Shown: positions 20,069 to 28,455 of the stretch, piece by piece | Position numbering within the stretch: position 1 is the stretch's first letter | Layout: each line of letters begins with the position of its first letter | Assembly (NCBI GenBank): GCA_041402045.1 | Contig: JAWKSZ010000001.1 | Coordinates: 1-64,000, forward strand | Direction of reading: 5' to 3' | DNA length: 64,000 nucleotides | From: JAGQRJ01 sp041402045 | GTDB taxonomy: Bacteria > Planctomycetota > J058 | Position numbers and translations under genes: made by a program | The notes under the pieces: generated by a model | The model's database searches: none | Told to the model about the DNA's origin: nothing | What the model saw: only the letters and a program-made list of their open reading frames with translations

Positions 20069-20760
20069 CGGTTCCCCAACAGCCAGGCCGCCATGCCCAG
20101 CGCGCGCTTCGAGCCCTCCTCGCCGCTGGCGCCGGTCAGCCCGCGCAGCAGGTCCGAGAGCTCCGCCGCGCGGGCCGGCGTCCAGGAGTCGAAGCGCTCG
20201 GCGTAGGCGATCAGCGCCATCTGCTCCTCGGTGCTGAGCGGCATGTTGGGGGCGAGGGGCGGGACCTCGGGCAGCTTGCGCTTGCGGGTCTCGCGCTCGC
20301 GGTAGGCGACCACGGTCCCGCCGGCGATGTCCCCGAAGCGCTTGAAGCTCCCGCTGAACAGCATGCTCAGGAGCCCGAAGCCGTACATGAAGGGCATGAA
20401 GTCGGCGAACAGGAGCAGGTTGCGCACGATCGAGGCCGACCAGCCGACCGGGGTCCCGTCGTCGTGGAGCACGACCAGGCCGAAGGCCTCCTTGCCGGGG
20501 GTCGCGCCCCGGCGCAGGACCTCGAACAGCACGGGGTAGAACCACTCGCCGAGGAACAACAGCAGCAGGAACATGCCCCCGCCCGCGGCGCCGAGGAAGG
20601 CCAGCGCGATCGAGGCCACGACGTAGATCACGATCCGGATCAGGAGGTCCACGAGCCAGGCCATGGCCCGCGGGATCGGGCCCGCGACGCGGATCCCGAG
20701 CTCGACCCCTTCGGGGGTCTCCACACGCCGGTAGGTATCGAGCACGTCGGCTTCGGCCAT
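20065..20760 (-). CDS. RDD-family membrane protein
   Basis: 231 aa, first gene of the six-gene operon. The RDD pattern is visible: first helix with AMAWLVDLLIRI (Arg and Asp), a second helix pair, GATPGKEAFGLVVLHDDG, SIVRNLLLFADF, and FKRFGDIAGGTVVAYRE. RDD proteins are small multi-pass proteins, sometimes linked to ion or small-molecule transport. The ATG is 7 nt from a TAGCAT hexamer with no ribosome site, so the whole operon message looks leaderless. Confidence 0.88.
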   Translation of the reverse strand: MAEADVLDTYRRVETPEGVELGIRVAGPIPRAMAWLVDLLIRIVIYVVASIALAFLGAAGGGMFLLLLFLGEWFYPVLFEVLRRGATPGKEAFGLVVLHDDGTPVGWSASIVRNLLLFADFMPFMYGFGLLSMLFSGSFKRFGDIAGGTVVAYRERETRKRKLPEVPPLAPNMPLSTEEQMALIAYAERFDSWTPARAAELSDLLRGLTGASGEEGSKRALGMAAWLLGNR

Positions 20761-20767
20761 GGCTCGA

Positions 20768-20773
20768 ATGCTA
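20768..20773 (-). promoter_or_regulatory. Leaderless-type -10 hexamer TAGCAT for the RDD-DUF58 operon
   Basis: TAGCAT on the minus strand, then 7 nt, then the ATG of the RDD gene. It is the only promoter candidate for the six overlapping genes downstream. Confidence 0.55.
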
Positions 20774-20801
20774 CCAATCGGGCTGCAGCTTGGCCGGCGC
20801 G

Positions 20802-21728
20802 TCAGGCGAAGGGGTCGTAGCCCCCCGGGGCGCCGCCGCCCTCGACCGCGCCGGGGGTTCCCTCGATCAGTCGGCCGATCCGCACCAGGCCCAGGGCCTC
20901 GAGCTCCGCCGGCCCCGCGACCAGCAGCTCGTAGTCCTCGCCCCCCTCCCACGCCAGCTCGATCGGGTCGACGGCGACCCGCGCGGCGACGTCGGCGGGC
21001 GGGCCGGGCACGCGCCCCAGGTCCACCTGCGCCGCGCAGCCGCAGGCCGCGGCCAGCCGCGGCAGGTCGCGAGCCAGGCCGTCGGAGAGGTCCAGGGCCG
21101 CGACCCCCTCGGAGGCGCCGAGCCGCAGCCCGAGGGCCAGGCGCGGGCTGGGGTCGAGCAGCGCGTCCAGCGCCGGGGCGAGGGCCGCCTCGTCCAGGGC
21201 GCCGCCGCCCTCGAGCCACACGAGCCCGGCGCGGGCCAGCCCCAGGGGTCCGCTCACGAACAGCTCGGCCCCCGGGCGCGCGCCGTCGCGCCACAGCCCG
21301 CCGCCCCTGGGGACCGCGCCCAGGACCGAGGTCGAGAGCCGCACCCCGGCGCTGCGGGTCACGTTCCCTCCGGCGAGGGGGCACACCGCCTGGCGCAGCT
21401 TGGCGCCGAAACCGCGGGCCAGCGCGCGCAGGTCGGCGGGGTCCACGTCCCGCGGCAGCCCGAGGGAGAGCAGCGCCCCGAGCGGGGCCGCCCCGCTGGC
21501 GGCGAGGTCCGAGAGCGCGGCGCCCGCGGCCTTGCGACCGGCGGCCTCCCAGCCCCAGGCCGGGCGGAAGTGGACGCCCTCTACGTGGTCGTCCACCGAC
21601 CACACCAGCTCGTGGCCCGGCGGCGGGCGCAGGAGCGCGGCGTCGTCGCCGGGCCCCCGCACGAGGTGGGGCCCGGCCTCGGCGGAGGCCGCGGCGAGCA
21701 GCTCGGCGATCACGTCGTCTTCGCGCAC
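20802..21728 (-). CDS. thiL: Thiamine-monophosphate kinase
   Basis: 308 aa from the GTG at 21728 (a longer in-frame start exists but is unlikely). ThiL phosphorylates thiamine phosphate to thiamine diphosphate. Family motifs are present: GPGDDAALL (metal/ATP-binding Asp pair), WSVDDHVEGVHF, GRKAAGAALSDLAASGA, a nucleotide-binding segment, and DLSDGLARDLPRLA with WEGGEDYELLVA near the C-terminus. The gene stands alone, without other thiamine genes. A perfect TATACT lies 6 nt upstream of the start. Confidence 0.93.
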   Translation of the reverse strand: MREDDVIAELLAAASAEAGPHLVRGPGDDAALLRPPPGHELVWSVDDHVEGVHFRPAWGWEAAGRKAAGAALSDLAASGAAPLGALLSLGLPRDVDPADLRALARGFGAKLRQAVCPLAGGNVTRSAGVRLSTSVLGAVPRGGGLWRDGARPGAELFVSGPLGLARAGLVWLEGGGALDEAALAPALDALLDPSPRLALGLRLGASEGVAALDLSDGLARDLPRLAAACGCAAQVDLGRVPGPPADVAARVAVDPIELAWEGGEDYELLVAGPAELEALGLVRIGRLIEGTPGAVEGGGAPGGYDPFA

Positions 21729-21734
21729 GGTCCG

Positions 21735-21740
21735 AGTATA
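21735..21740 (-). promoter_or_regulatory. Leaderless-type -10 hexamer TATACT for thiL
   Basis: TATACT on the minus strand, 6 nt from the GTG start; no ribosome site in between. Confidence 0.6.
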
Positions 21741-21816
21741 GGGGCCGCGGGTCGACGCGCGGGCACGGTGGAAAGCACAGAGCTCCCCTGGGAAGATTTC
21801 CAGGGAAGGGGTGTCC

Positions 21817-23283
21817 ATGAAGCAGAAGGTCGCGGAGCAGGGTCAGCCGGTACAGCTCGCGAGCGACTGGCTCGATCGCTGGATGCTCCAGCTCGATCAG
21901 GCGGAGCTGCGCGCCTACCTCGGGCTGGCGCACTGGTACAACACGCGGACCTACCACGACGAGGAGAGCCTCTCGCGGATCCTCCCCGGGAAGGGCGTGC
22001 GCGAGGCGATCAAGCGCCTGGAGCGCCGCGGGCTGGTGGAGGTGATCCGTCAGGGCACCCAGTTCCACTACCACTTCCCGCACCGCGACCGCGACGGGTT
22101 CCACCGCGCGGAGCGGGCGCGCCCGAGCCTGCAGGACGCGCTGGCCTTCCAGGAGCGCATGTCGGAGGAGCTGACCGGGCTCACCGAGAAGGACGAGAAC
22201 GACAAGCTGCGGGCCAAGGTCTTCAAGCGCTACCCGCAGCTGCGCGAGGAATACGAGCTCTACCAGACCAAGGCCGACCCGGGCGCGCCGCGCTGGCGGC
22301 TGTGGATGGAGCTCAGCTCGTTCCTGATCCGCGAGTTCGAGGAGCGCTTCGGCTCCTTGCGCGACGACCACGGCGCGCTGTTCAAGGAGGTCTCCTCCAA
22401 GGTCCTGCAGCACCACCTGGACGTGATCGACGGGGTGGTGCGCGAGATCCTGCAGCACGTGGAGGAGCTCTTCGTCGAGGTGCAGACCGCCTGGGTGATC
22501 GCCCCCGCCGAGCAGGAGTTCATAGCCCTGCCCTTCGTGCGCAACCTCGCCCAGCGCTACAAGGTCGGCCCGGAGCAGGTGTTCCTCAACACCCTCGAGG
22601 AGCTCGGCGCCCGCGGCCGAGTCGTCGTCGTGGTCGACCCCGACGGCTACCTGGCGGACATGATCCTCAGCTCGGACACCGGGCTGACCAAGTCGGAGGA
22701 GCGGGTGCTGTTCCTGCGCCCCGAGGAGCGCGCCCAGGTCGACTCCGAGCGCAACCGCGAGCGGGTGCGTCGCGCCCGGAACAAGTACGCCAACTACCAC
22801 ATGGCCCGCGCGGTCGGCGTGCTCGCCGACTTCGTCGCCGCGCGCCGGGTGCGCGATATCGACGCCTGGCTCGAGCGGATCGTGGAGCTGGTCAACGACG
22901 CCCTGAGCCTGCTGCCCATGACCGAGGGCGAGCGCCCGGTCCTGCTCGAGCACGTCATGGATCAGTTCGACGCCGTGCGCCAGGGGATCGACACCGTGGC
23001 CTCGAGGGTCCGCCTGGCGCCCCTGGTCGACGCCTCGGGGGAGACCACCGTGGCCAAGGCTGCCCGCCCCAAGCCGATCAAGGACAAGAAGGGCAAGGGC
23101 AAGGGGAAGAAGCAGCCGGCTGCCAAGAAGAAGCCGGCCGCCAAGACGAAGGCCTCCAAAGGCCAGGCCAAGAAGCAGCCGGCCGCCAAGAAGAAGGCCT
23201 CCAAGGGCCAGGCCAAGAAGAAGCCGGCCGCCAAGAAGAAGGCCTCCAAGGGCAAGACCAAGAAGAAGCCCGCCCGGCGTTAG
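21817..23283 (+). CDS. Winged-helix protein with a histone H1-like Lys/Ala/Pro tail
   Basis: 488 aa from the ATG at 21817, chosen because GGGAAGGGG lies just upstream (GTG at 21811 is an alternative). Residues about 10-95 form a winged helix-turn-helix: LRAYLGLAHWYN, SLSRILPGKGVREAIKRLERRGLVEV. A long, mostly alpha-helical middle (about 100-400) matches no family I know. From about residue 412 to the end the chain is roughly 40% lysine with PAAKKK and KASKGQAK repeats, like the tail of histone H1 or bacterial H1-like proteins. A DNA-binding, chromatin-like or regulatory role is likely. Confidence 0.75.
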   Translation: MKQKVAEQGQPVQLASDWLDRWMLQLDQAELRAYLGLAHWYNTRTYHDEESLSRILPGKGVREAIKRLERRGLVEVIRQGTQFHYHFPHRDRDGFHRAERARPSLQDALAFQERMSEELTGLTEKDENDKLRAKVFKRYPQLREEYELYQTKADPGAPRWRLWMELSSFLIREFEERFGSLRDDHGALFKEVSSKVLQHHLDVIDGVVREILQHVEELFVEVQTAWVIAPAEQEFIALPFVRNLAQRYKVGPEQVFLNTLEELGARGRVVVVVDPDGYLADMILSSDTGLTKSEERVLFLRPEERAQVDSERNRERVRRARNKYANYHMARAVGVLADFVAARRVRDIDAWLERIVELVNDALSLLPMTEGERPVLLEHVMDQFDAVRQGIDTVASRVRLAPLVDASGETTVAKAARPKPIKDKKGKGKGKKQPAAKKKPAAKTKASKGQAKKQPAAKKKASKGQAKKKPAAKKKASKGKTKKKPARR

Positions 23284-23460
23284 CCAGGGCGTGCGCCTGG
23301 CGACCCCTTCGCCTCGCGTCGGTTCGATCCTCGGGAATTGGGAAGACCGAGCTGGCACGAGTCGCCGGGGGCCTTCCAAGGAATCACGAGTTAGGTCTGG
23401 GGATGGTTTGGAATGCACCTCGCTTTAGCGTGCTGCACGAGGACTGACTTCAGCCACGCA

Positions 23461-23482
23461 CCTTCCTTCCTTCCTTCCTTCC
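23461..23482 (+). repeat. Tetranucleotide tract (CCTT)5CC, copy 1
   Basis: 22 nt of pure CCTT repeat, followed by AACGC. It is identical in length and phase to copy 2 at 23543. It could undergo slipped-strand length change or form a polypurine/polypyrimidine structure. Confidence 0.9.
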
Positions 23483-23542
23483 AACGCGTGGCTGGGAAGG
23501 TCCAGAGAACAGCACACCGCACTGCGGGGGGCCCAAGAGCAA

Positions 23543-23564
23543 CCTTCCTTCCTTCCTTCCTTCC
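23543..23564 (+). repeat. Tetranucleotide tract (CCTT)5CC, copy 2
   Basis: Second identical 22-nt tract, 60 nt after the end of copy 1, followed by AAACGC. Confidence 0.9.
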
Positions 23565-23603
23565 AAACGCTCTCCCCCGTTGCGCGCGCGCGACGTTCTA
23601 CCC

Positions 23604-23631
23604 ACAGCCCCGGCGGTCACGCCGGGGCTGT
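23604..23631 (+). terminator. Perfect 12-bp hairpin, possible terminator
   Basis: A perfect 12-bp inverted repeat around a GTCA loop is followed by TCCCTTTGG, a weak T-rich tail. It could end a transcript entering from the winged-helix gene, or act in the leader of the glycosyltransferase operon that begins 23 nt later. Confidence 0.5.
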
Positions 23632-23653
23632 TCCCTTTGGTTCGCGCCTGCAG

Positions 23654-24895
23654 GTGGGTTGGGTGCCTGAGCGGCACCCGCCCTGGGCGGCGTGGGCGGG
23701 GCTCCTGGCCTGCGCCCTGGCGCTGCGGCTGCACGGCCTCGGGCGCAGCCTGTGGTACGACGAGCTGGTCACGCTGCAGAGCTTCGCCACCTCGGGCTGG
23801 GCCGCGCTGACCCAGCAGGTCGGCGCCAACAACCACCCCGCCGCGTCGCTCCTGGCCTGGTTCACGCCAGGCAGCTCCGAGCTGGCCCTGCGCCTGCCCT
23901 TCGCGCTCCTGGGAGCCCTGGCCCCGCCGGCGCTGGCCTGGTCCCTCTGGCGCTGGGGCTGGGGTCGCGCCGGCTTCCTGGCCGGGGTCGCCCTCGCGGT
24001 CTCGCCGCCGGCCGTGCTCCTCAGCCAGCAGGTGCGGGGCTACGCGGGCCTGCTCCTGTGCGCGGCGCTGCTCCCGGGGCTGGCGCGCGGGGCCCCTTGG
24101 CGCGGCGGCCTCGTGGCGGCGCTGGGGCTGGGGTTCCACCTGAGCTTCGCGCTGGCCGCCGCCGGCTGGGCCGGGCTCCGGCCGCGCGCCGCGCGGGCCT
24201 GGGCGCTGGGCCTCGGGCTCGGCGCGGCGGTGTGGGGGACGGCGTGGCTGCGGGCCTGGCCCTACGCCCGCCGCGCGCTGCGCGCGGGGGACCCCGGCGC
24301 GGGCCACCGCCTGGGGTCCAGGGACCTCGGCGTCTGGCTCTCCGGGGGGAGCTGGGTCTTCGGCGTCGCGTTCCTGGCCGCCCTCGCCTGGGGTCTGACC
24401 CGCCTGCGGCGGCGGGAGCGCTGGCTCGCGGGCCCGCTCCTGGGCGTGCTCCTGCTCCTGGCCCTCGGGGCGCCGGGCTACCCGCGCTTCGCGGCCTTCG
24501 CCCTGCCCTGCGCCTGCGCCCTGGTGGGGCGCGGGCTGGCCACGCTCCCCTGGCCTCGGCTCGGGGCCGGGCTGCTGGTGCTCCTGGCGGTCGCCCCCCT
24601 CGGCGCCCAGGCCCAGCGCGAGCTCCAGGACCTGCGCGGCGCCGCAGCCCTCGTGCGGGCGGAGGGCGCGACCCCTTACACCGCCGGGTTCGCGACCGAG
24701 ACGGTGCGTCACTACCTGCCGCGCGTCGAGGAGGGAGGCGACGCGTTCCTCACGGCCCGGGGCCCCGCGGCGTTCGTGGACCCCTTCCCCGAGCTGAGCC
24801 CCCCCGCGCTGCGCGACGCGCTAGCGCGCGACACCCGGGTGTCGCGGATCGTGCTCCCCGGGGTGCACCCGGTCGTGGTCTACCTGCGCCGGTAG
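23654..24895 (+). CDS. GT-C membrane glycosyltransferase (PMT/GT39-like)
   Basis: 413 aa from GTG 23654 (an in-frame GTG at 23663 is also possible). It is a multi-pass membrane protein with the GT-C signature in the first loop, GRSLWYDELVTLQSF, where the Asp-Glu pair is the usual catalytic and metal-binding site. NNHPAASLLAWF and QQVRGYAGLLL also match the PMT/ArnT superfamily. These enzymes move a sugar from a polyprenyl-phosphate donor to an acceptor on the outer side of the membrane. The following GT2 gene could make that lipid-linked donor, so the two probably cooperate. Confidence 0.75.
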   Translation: MGWVPERHPPWAAWAGLLACALALRLHGLGRSLWYDELVTLQSFATSGWAALTQQVGANNHPAASLLAWFTPGSSELALRLPFALLGALAPPALAWSLWRWGWGRAGFLAGVALAVSPPAVLLSQQVRGYAGLLLCAALLPGLARGAPWRGGLVAALGLGFHLSFALAAAGWAGLRPRAARAWALGLGLGAAVWGTAWLRAWPYARRALRAGDPGAGHRLGSRDLGVWLSGGSWVFGVAFLAALAWGLTRLRRRERWLAGPLLGVLLLLALGAPGYPRFAAFALPCACALVGRGLATLPWPRLGAGLLVLLAVAPLGAQAQRELQDLRGAAALVRAEGATPYTAGFATETVRHYLPRVEEGGDAFLTARGPAAFVDPFPELSPPALRDALARDTRVSRIVLPGVHPVVVYLRR

Positions 24896-24930
24896 CCGCC
24901 GGGGGCCGTGCCCTCGAGCGCGCTTTGCTT

Positions 24931-24936
24931 TACGCT
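24931..24936 (+). promoter_or_regulatory. -10-like hexamer TACGCT
   Basis: TACGCT lies 9 nt before the ATG of the GT2 gene. The spacing is slightly longer than in the other leaderless-type genes, so this is uncertain. Confidence 0.3.
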
Positions 24937-24945
24937 CAGCTCCCC

Positions 24946-25956
24946 ATGCAGCCCGCCGCGCCCGAGCCCAATGCCTCCGCGCCGCCCCCCGAGCGGCTGG
25001 CGGTGGTGTGCCCGTGCTACGACGAGGCGCCCTCGATCCAGGCCTTCCACACCGCGCTGATCCGTGTGCTGGACGCCCTCGCGCCGCGGGTGGAGGCTCG
25101 TGTGCTCTACGTCGACGACGGCAGCGCCGACGGCACCCTGGCGCTGCTCGAGGGCCTCGCGGCCGCCGACCCGCGGGTCGCGGTGGCCCCGCTCTCGCGC
25201 AACTTCGGGCACCAGGCCGCCCTCAGCGCGGGGCTGACCCTGGCCGCCGGCGCGGACGCGGTGGTCGTGCTCGACTCGGACCTGCAGCACCCGCCCGAGG
25301 TGATCCCCCAGCTCCTCGAGCGCTGGCGCGAGGGCGCGCAGGTCGTGCTCGCCGTGCGCAAGCGCACGGCCGGGGCAGGCCTGGGCAAGCGGCTCTCGTC
25401 CGCCGCGTTCTACAAGGTGTTCAACCGGCTCTCCGAGACCCAGATCCAGGAGGGCGCAGCCGACTTCTACCTGCTCGCCGAGCGCGTGCGCGAGGTCCTG
25501 GCCGGACTCCCGGAGCGCGGGCGCTTCATGCGCGGGCTCGTGGCCTGGGTCGGCTTCCGTCGGGCGCAGGTGGAGTTCGAGGCCCCCGAGCGCGCGGCCG
25601 GGCGGAGCAAGTACACCCCCGCGCGCATGATCGGCCTGGCCCTCGACGCGGTGCTCTCGTTCTCGACCGCGCCGATCCGCCTGGCGACCCGCGCGGGGCT
25701 CGGGATCGTGCTGCTGGGCGCGTGCTACCTGGCCTACGTGCTCTACCGCTACGCCTTCGCCGGCGACCTGGTCCAGGGCTGGGCGTCCCTGATCTCGGTG
25801 GTCCTGATCCTCGGCGGCGCGCAGATCATGTTCATGGGGCTGGTGGGCGAGTACGTGGCCCGCGCCTACCGCGAGACCAAGGGCCGCCCGACCTACGTCC
25901 TGGCGCGCCCGCTGGCCGCGCCCCTGTGGGGAGCGCGCCCTGACGCCGAGGCCTGA
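24946..25956 (+). CDS. Family 2 polyprenyl-phosphate glycosyltransferase (DPM1/GtrB-like)
   Basis: 336 aa. The N-terminal GT-A fold has VVCPCYDEAPSIQAF, VLYVDDGSADGTL (nucleotide-sugar binding), SRNFGHQAALSAGL and VVLDSDLQHPPE (metal-binding DxD). This is the exact pattern of dolichol- or undecaprenyl-phosphate sugar synthases. YKVFNRLSETQIQEGAADFYLL is the GtrB-type continuation. Two C-terminal membrane helices (about 245-270 and 285-310) anchor it. It makes a polyprenyl-phosphate sugar on the cytoplasmic face, probably for the GT-C enzymes on either side. Confidence 0.92.
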   Translation: MQPAAPEPNASAPPPERLAVVCPCYDEAPSIQAFHTALIRVLDALAPRVEARVLYVDDGSADGTLALLEGLAAADPRVAVAPLSRNFGHQAALSAGLTLAAGADAVVVLDSDLQHPPEVIPQLLERWREGAQVVLAVRKRTAGAGLGKRLSSAAFYKVFNRLSETQIQEGAADFYLLAERVREVLAGLPERGRFMRGLVAWVGFRRAQVEFEAPERAAGRSKYTPARMIGLALDAVLSFSTAPIRLATRAGLGIVLLGACYLAYVLYRYAFAGDLVQGWASLISVVLILGGAQIMFMGLVGEYVARAYRETKGRPTYVLARPLAAPLWGARPDAEA

Positions 25957-25957
25957 G

Positions 25958-28312
25958 GTGGCCCCCCGGCGCTTCGTGCTCGCGGCGCTCGCGATCTACG
26001 GCGCCCTCGCCCTGGCGGTGTTCCGCGCCGTGCTCGCCGGGGGCACCTACTACGCCGGCGACGTCTACAAGTATTTCCTCCCTGCCTGGGTCGAGGTCAC
26101 GAGCCAGCTCCGGCAAGGCACGATCCCGGCCTGGACCCCGAGCTGGTCCTGCGGCGCGCCGCTCTTGGGCGGCATGGCCTGCTCCGCGCTCTACCCTCCG
26201 GTGATCCTCTGCGCCTGGCTGCCCCCGGCCTGGGGCTTCGCGCTCTGCGTGAGCGCCCACGTGCCCTTCGCCGCCCTGGGCTTCGCGCTGTTCCTCCGCG
26301 GGCAGGGGGTGGGCGCCCGGGCCGCGCTCCTCGGCGGCGGCGCGTTCGGCTTCTCGGGGTTCGCGCTGTGCCTGACCTCGATCTGCCCCGCCGCGCTCTA
26401 CGTCGTCGCCTGGTCGGGGTGGCTGCTCCTGCTCGTCGAGCGCCTGCTCCAGCGCCCGGGGCCACGACGCGCGGCCGCGCTGGCCCTGGCTGGCGGCGCG
26501 GTCGGCCTCGCCGGCGAGCCCCAGTACGCGCTGCACCTGGCGCTCCTGCTCCTGGGCTGGGTCGCGCTGCGCCCGAGCGCGGTCCCGCGCTGGCGGGGGC
26601 TGGGCTGGCTGGCGCTGGCCGGCGCGGTCGCCGGACTCCTGGCCGCGCCGCTCCTGGGCCCCGCCCTCGAGGTCATGCGCCACGGCGAGCGTCAGGCCGC
26701 GCTGGGCTACGCCTACACCGCCTCGTGGCCGCTCCTCCCGCGCCAGCTCCTGACCCTCGGCGCGCCGTTCTTGTTCGGCTCCAGCCTGCACGACTTCCCC
26801 AACCCCACGAGCGTGCTCACCGCCGACGCCTACCCCTACCTCTACACCGTCTACCTGGGGGCGCTGCCGCTGCTCCTGATCTGCGCCGCGCCCTGGAGCC
26901 CGCAGCGCCGCCTGGCCGCGTTCTGCGCGCTGTGCGCGGCGGGCTTCGGGCTCGTGGCCCTCGGCCCGGGCTTCGGCGCGCACCGCGCGCTGTACGAGGC
27001 GTTGCCGCTCTACGACCGCTTTCGCTTCCCCTACAAGGCCTGGCCGGGGGCCGCCCTGGGCCTGGCCGGTCTGGCCGCCCTCGGCTGCGACGCGCTCTCG
27101 GCGCGCCCCGCGCGGCGCGCGGCCTGGGCCTACGGCGGCGCCGCCGCCCTGCTCCTGCTCCTGATCGGCCCCGGGCAAGGGCTGCTCGAGGCGGCGGGGC
27201 AGCGCCTCGCGAGCGGGTATCCCCCGGCCCTCGGCGCGCTCCTCGCCGCGCGCCTCGGGCGCGCCGGCTTCGCGCTCTGCGCCGGCGCGGCGCTCCTGGC
27301 CGGGGTCTGCTCGGGTCGCGTCCCGCGGCGCGCGGGCTGGAGCCTGGTGGGCGCGCTCGCGCTCCTCGAGCTGGCCTGGGCGGCGAGCCCCGCGGTGGCC
27401 ACCGCGCCCAACGCGAGCGTGGCCCAGCTCGAGCCGGCGCCCCTGGTGCCGCCGCGCCTGCACCTCACCCCGTTCAGCGCGCGCTACGGCGAGATCGAGG
27501 CCTTCCCCAGCTTGCCCGCCTACGTGAGCTGGGCGTCACGCGAAGCCCTGGTCGCCAACACCGGGCGCTGGCGAGGCGTCGAGCACTTCCGCGGCTGCGA
27601 CAAGACCTTCGCCCCCTGGCACGAGCGCCTGTTCCGCGCGTGCGAGCAAGCGCCCCCCGCGGCCCGCGTGCGGCTGCTCGCCGCCTGCGGGGTCGAGCTC
27701 CTGGAGAGCAACCTCCCGCCTCCACCGGGTCTGGGGACACCGGAGCCCGTCGGCGGCGACCTCTACCGGGCGCGGATCCAGGGCGCGTTTCCTCGCGCCT
27801 ACTGGGTCCCGGAGGCGCGGCGGGTAGCGTCTCAGGACGCGGCCGCCTGGGCCCTGCTCACGGGAGAGGTCGACCTGAGCCAGGTCGCGCTCCTGCCCGA
27901 CGCCAAAGCCGAGGCGAGCCCCACCCAGGAGGGCGCGCAGGTCGACCTGAAGCTCGACCTGCGCGCGATCCCCGGCCCTCGGGCGTCGTCGGTGCCGGAG
28001 GCGCTGGAGATCGTGGTGCACGACGCCCGGGAGGTGCGTGTGCGCGCCCCCGGACGCGCCGGGGTCGTGGTCGTGCTCGACACCTGGTTCCCCGGCTGGA
28101 CCGCGGAGGTCGACGGCCGCCCGCGCCCGCTCCTGCGCGCGAACGTCGCGTTCCGCGGCGTCGAGGTCAGCGCCGAGGACCGGGAGCTCGTGCTGCGGTA
28201 TCGCCCCCGGGCGCTGCGCCGCGGCGTGATCGCCTGGGCGGTCGGGTGCCTGCTCGCGATCGGGCTGGCCGTCGCTCCCTCCGTTTCGCGCTCGATCCGC
28301 CGCCCGGCCTGA
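25958..28312 (+). CDS. YfhO-like multi-pass membrane protein (GT-C fold)
   Basis: 784 aa; GTG two bases after the GT2 stop. It has a dozen or so membrane helices, an N-terminal loop with AGGTYYAGDVYKYFLPAWVE and a later GEPQYALHLALLLLG. After residue about 500 comes an extracytoplasmic beta-rich domain ending in VVLDTWFPGWTAEVDGRP and YRPRALRRG, which is diagnostic of YfhO-family proteins. YfhO proteins are linked to glycosylation of teichoic or lipid polymers. Position directly after a GT2 polyprenyl-sugar synthase supports a transfer role. Confidence 0.8.
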   Translation: MAPRRFVLAALAIYGALALAVFRAVLAGGTYYAGDVYKYFLPAWVEVTSQLRQGTIPAWTPSWSCGAPLLGGMACSALYPPVILCAWLPPAWGFALCVSAHVPFAALGFALFLRGQGVGARAALLGGGAFGFSGFALCLTSICPAALYVVAWSGWLLLLVERLLQRPGPRRAAALALAGGAVGLAGEPQYALHLALLLLGWVALRPSAVPRWRGLGWLALAGAVAGLLAAPLLGPALEVMRHGERQAALGYAYTASWPLLPRQLLTLGAPFLFGSSLHDFPNPTSVLTADAYPYLYTVYLGALPLLLICAAPWSPQRRLAAFCALCAAGFGLVALGPGFGAHRALYEALPLYDRFRFPYKAWPGAALGLAGLAALGCDALSARPARRAAWAYGGAAALLLLLIGPGQGLLEAAGQRLASGYPPALGALLAARLGRAGFALCAGAALLAGVCSGRVPRRAGWSLVGALALLELAWAASPAVATAPNASVAQLEPAPLVPPRLHLTPFSARYGEIEAFPSLPAYVSWASREALVANTGRWRGVEHFRGCDKTFAPWHERLFRACEQAPPAARVRLLAACGVELLESNLPPPPGLGTPEPVGGDLYRARIQGAFPRAYWVPEARRVASQDAAAWALLTGEVDLSQVALLPDAKAEASPTQEGAQVDLKLDLRAIPGPRASSVPEALEIVVHDAREVRVRAPGRAGVVVVLDTWFPGWTAEVDGRPRPLLRANVAFRGVEVSAEDRELVLRYRPRALRRGVIAWAVGCLLAIGLAVAPSVSRSIRRPA

Positions 28313-28363
28313 TTCGCGCCACGCCGCACTCAAGTGGAACGACCGAAAAGCAGGTGAAAGAGA

Positions 28364-28386
28364 ACGAGCCTCGGGTGGCGGCTCGT
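28364..28386 (+). terminator. Weak hairpin after the YfhO gene
   Basis: A 7-bp perfect inverted repeat (ACGAGCC / GGCTCGT) around a 9-nt loop lies between the YfhO gene and the FG-GAP gene. It lacks a T tract, so intrinsic termination is doubtful. Confidence 0.25.
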
Positions 28387-28455
28387 GTGGGGCTTACGCA
28401 CGGGCACCGGGCTTGCACCTGGGGAGAGAAACACCTCCGACCAGGTAGACCCACC

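Larger units (their letters stand above)
23284..23653 (+). other. Non-coding spacer with tandem CCTT tracts and a hairpin
   Basis: 370 bases without a credible gene. An imperfect short hairpin follows the stop at 23284-23300. Two identical 22-nt CCTT tracts and a perfect 12-bp inverted repeat lie in the second half. No tRNA or known riboswitch fold is recognised. Confidence 0.6.

Noticed and set aside
23326..23342. GGTTCGATCC resembling a tRNA T arm
   Set aside because: The flanking bases do not pair into a T stem and no acceptor, D or anticodon arm can be drawn.
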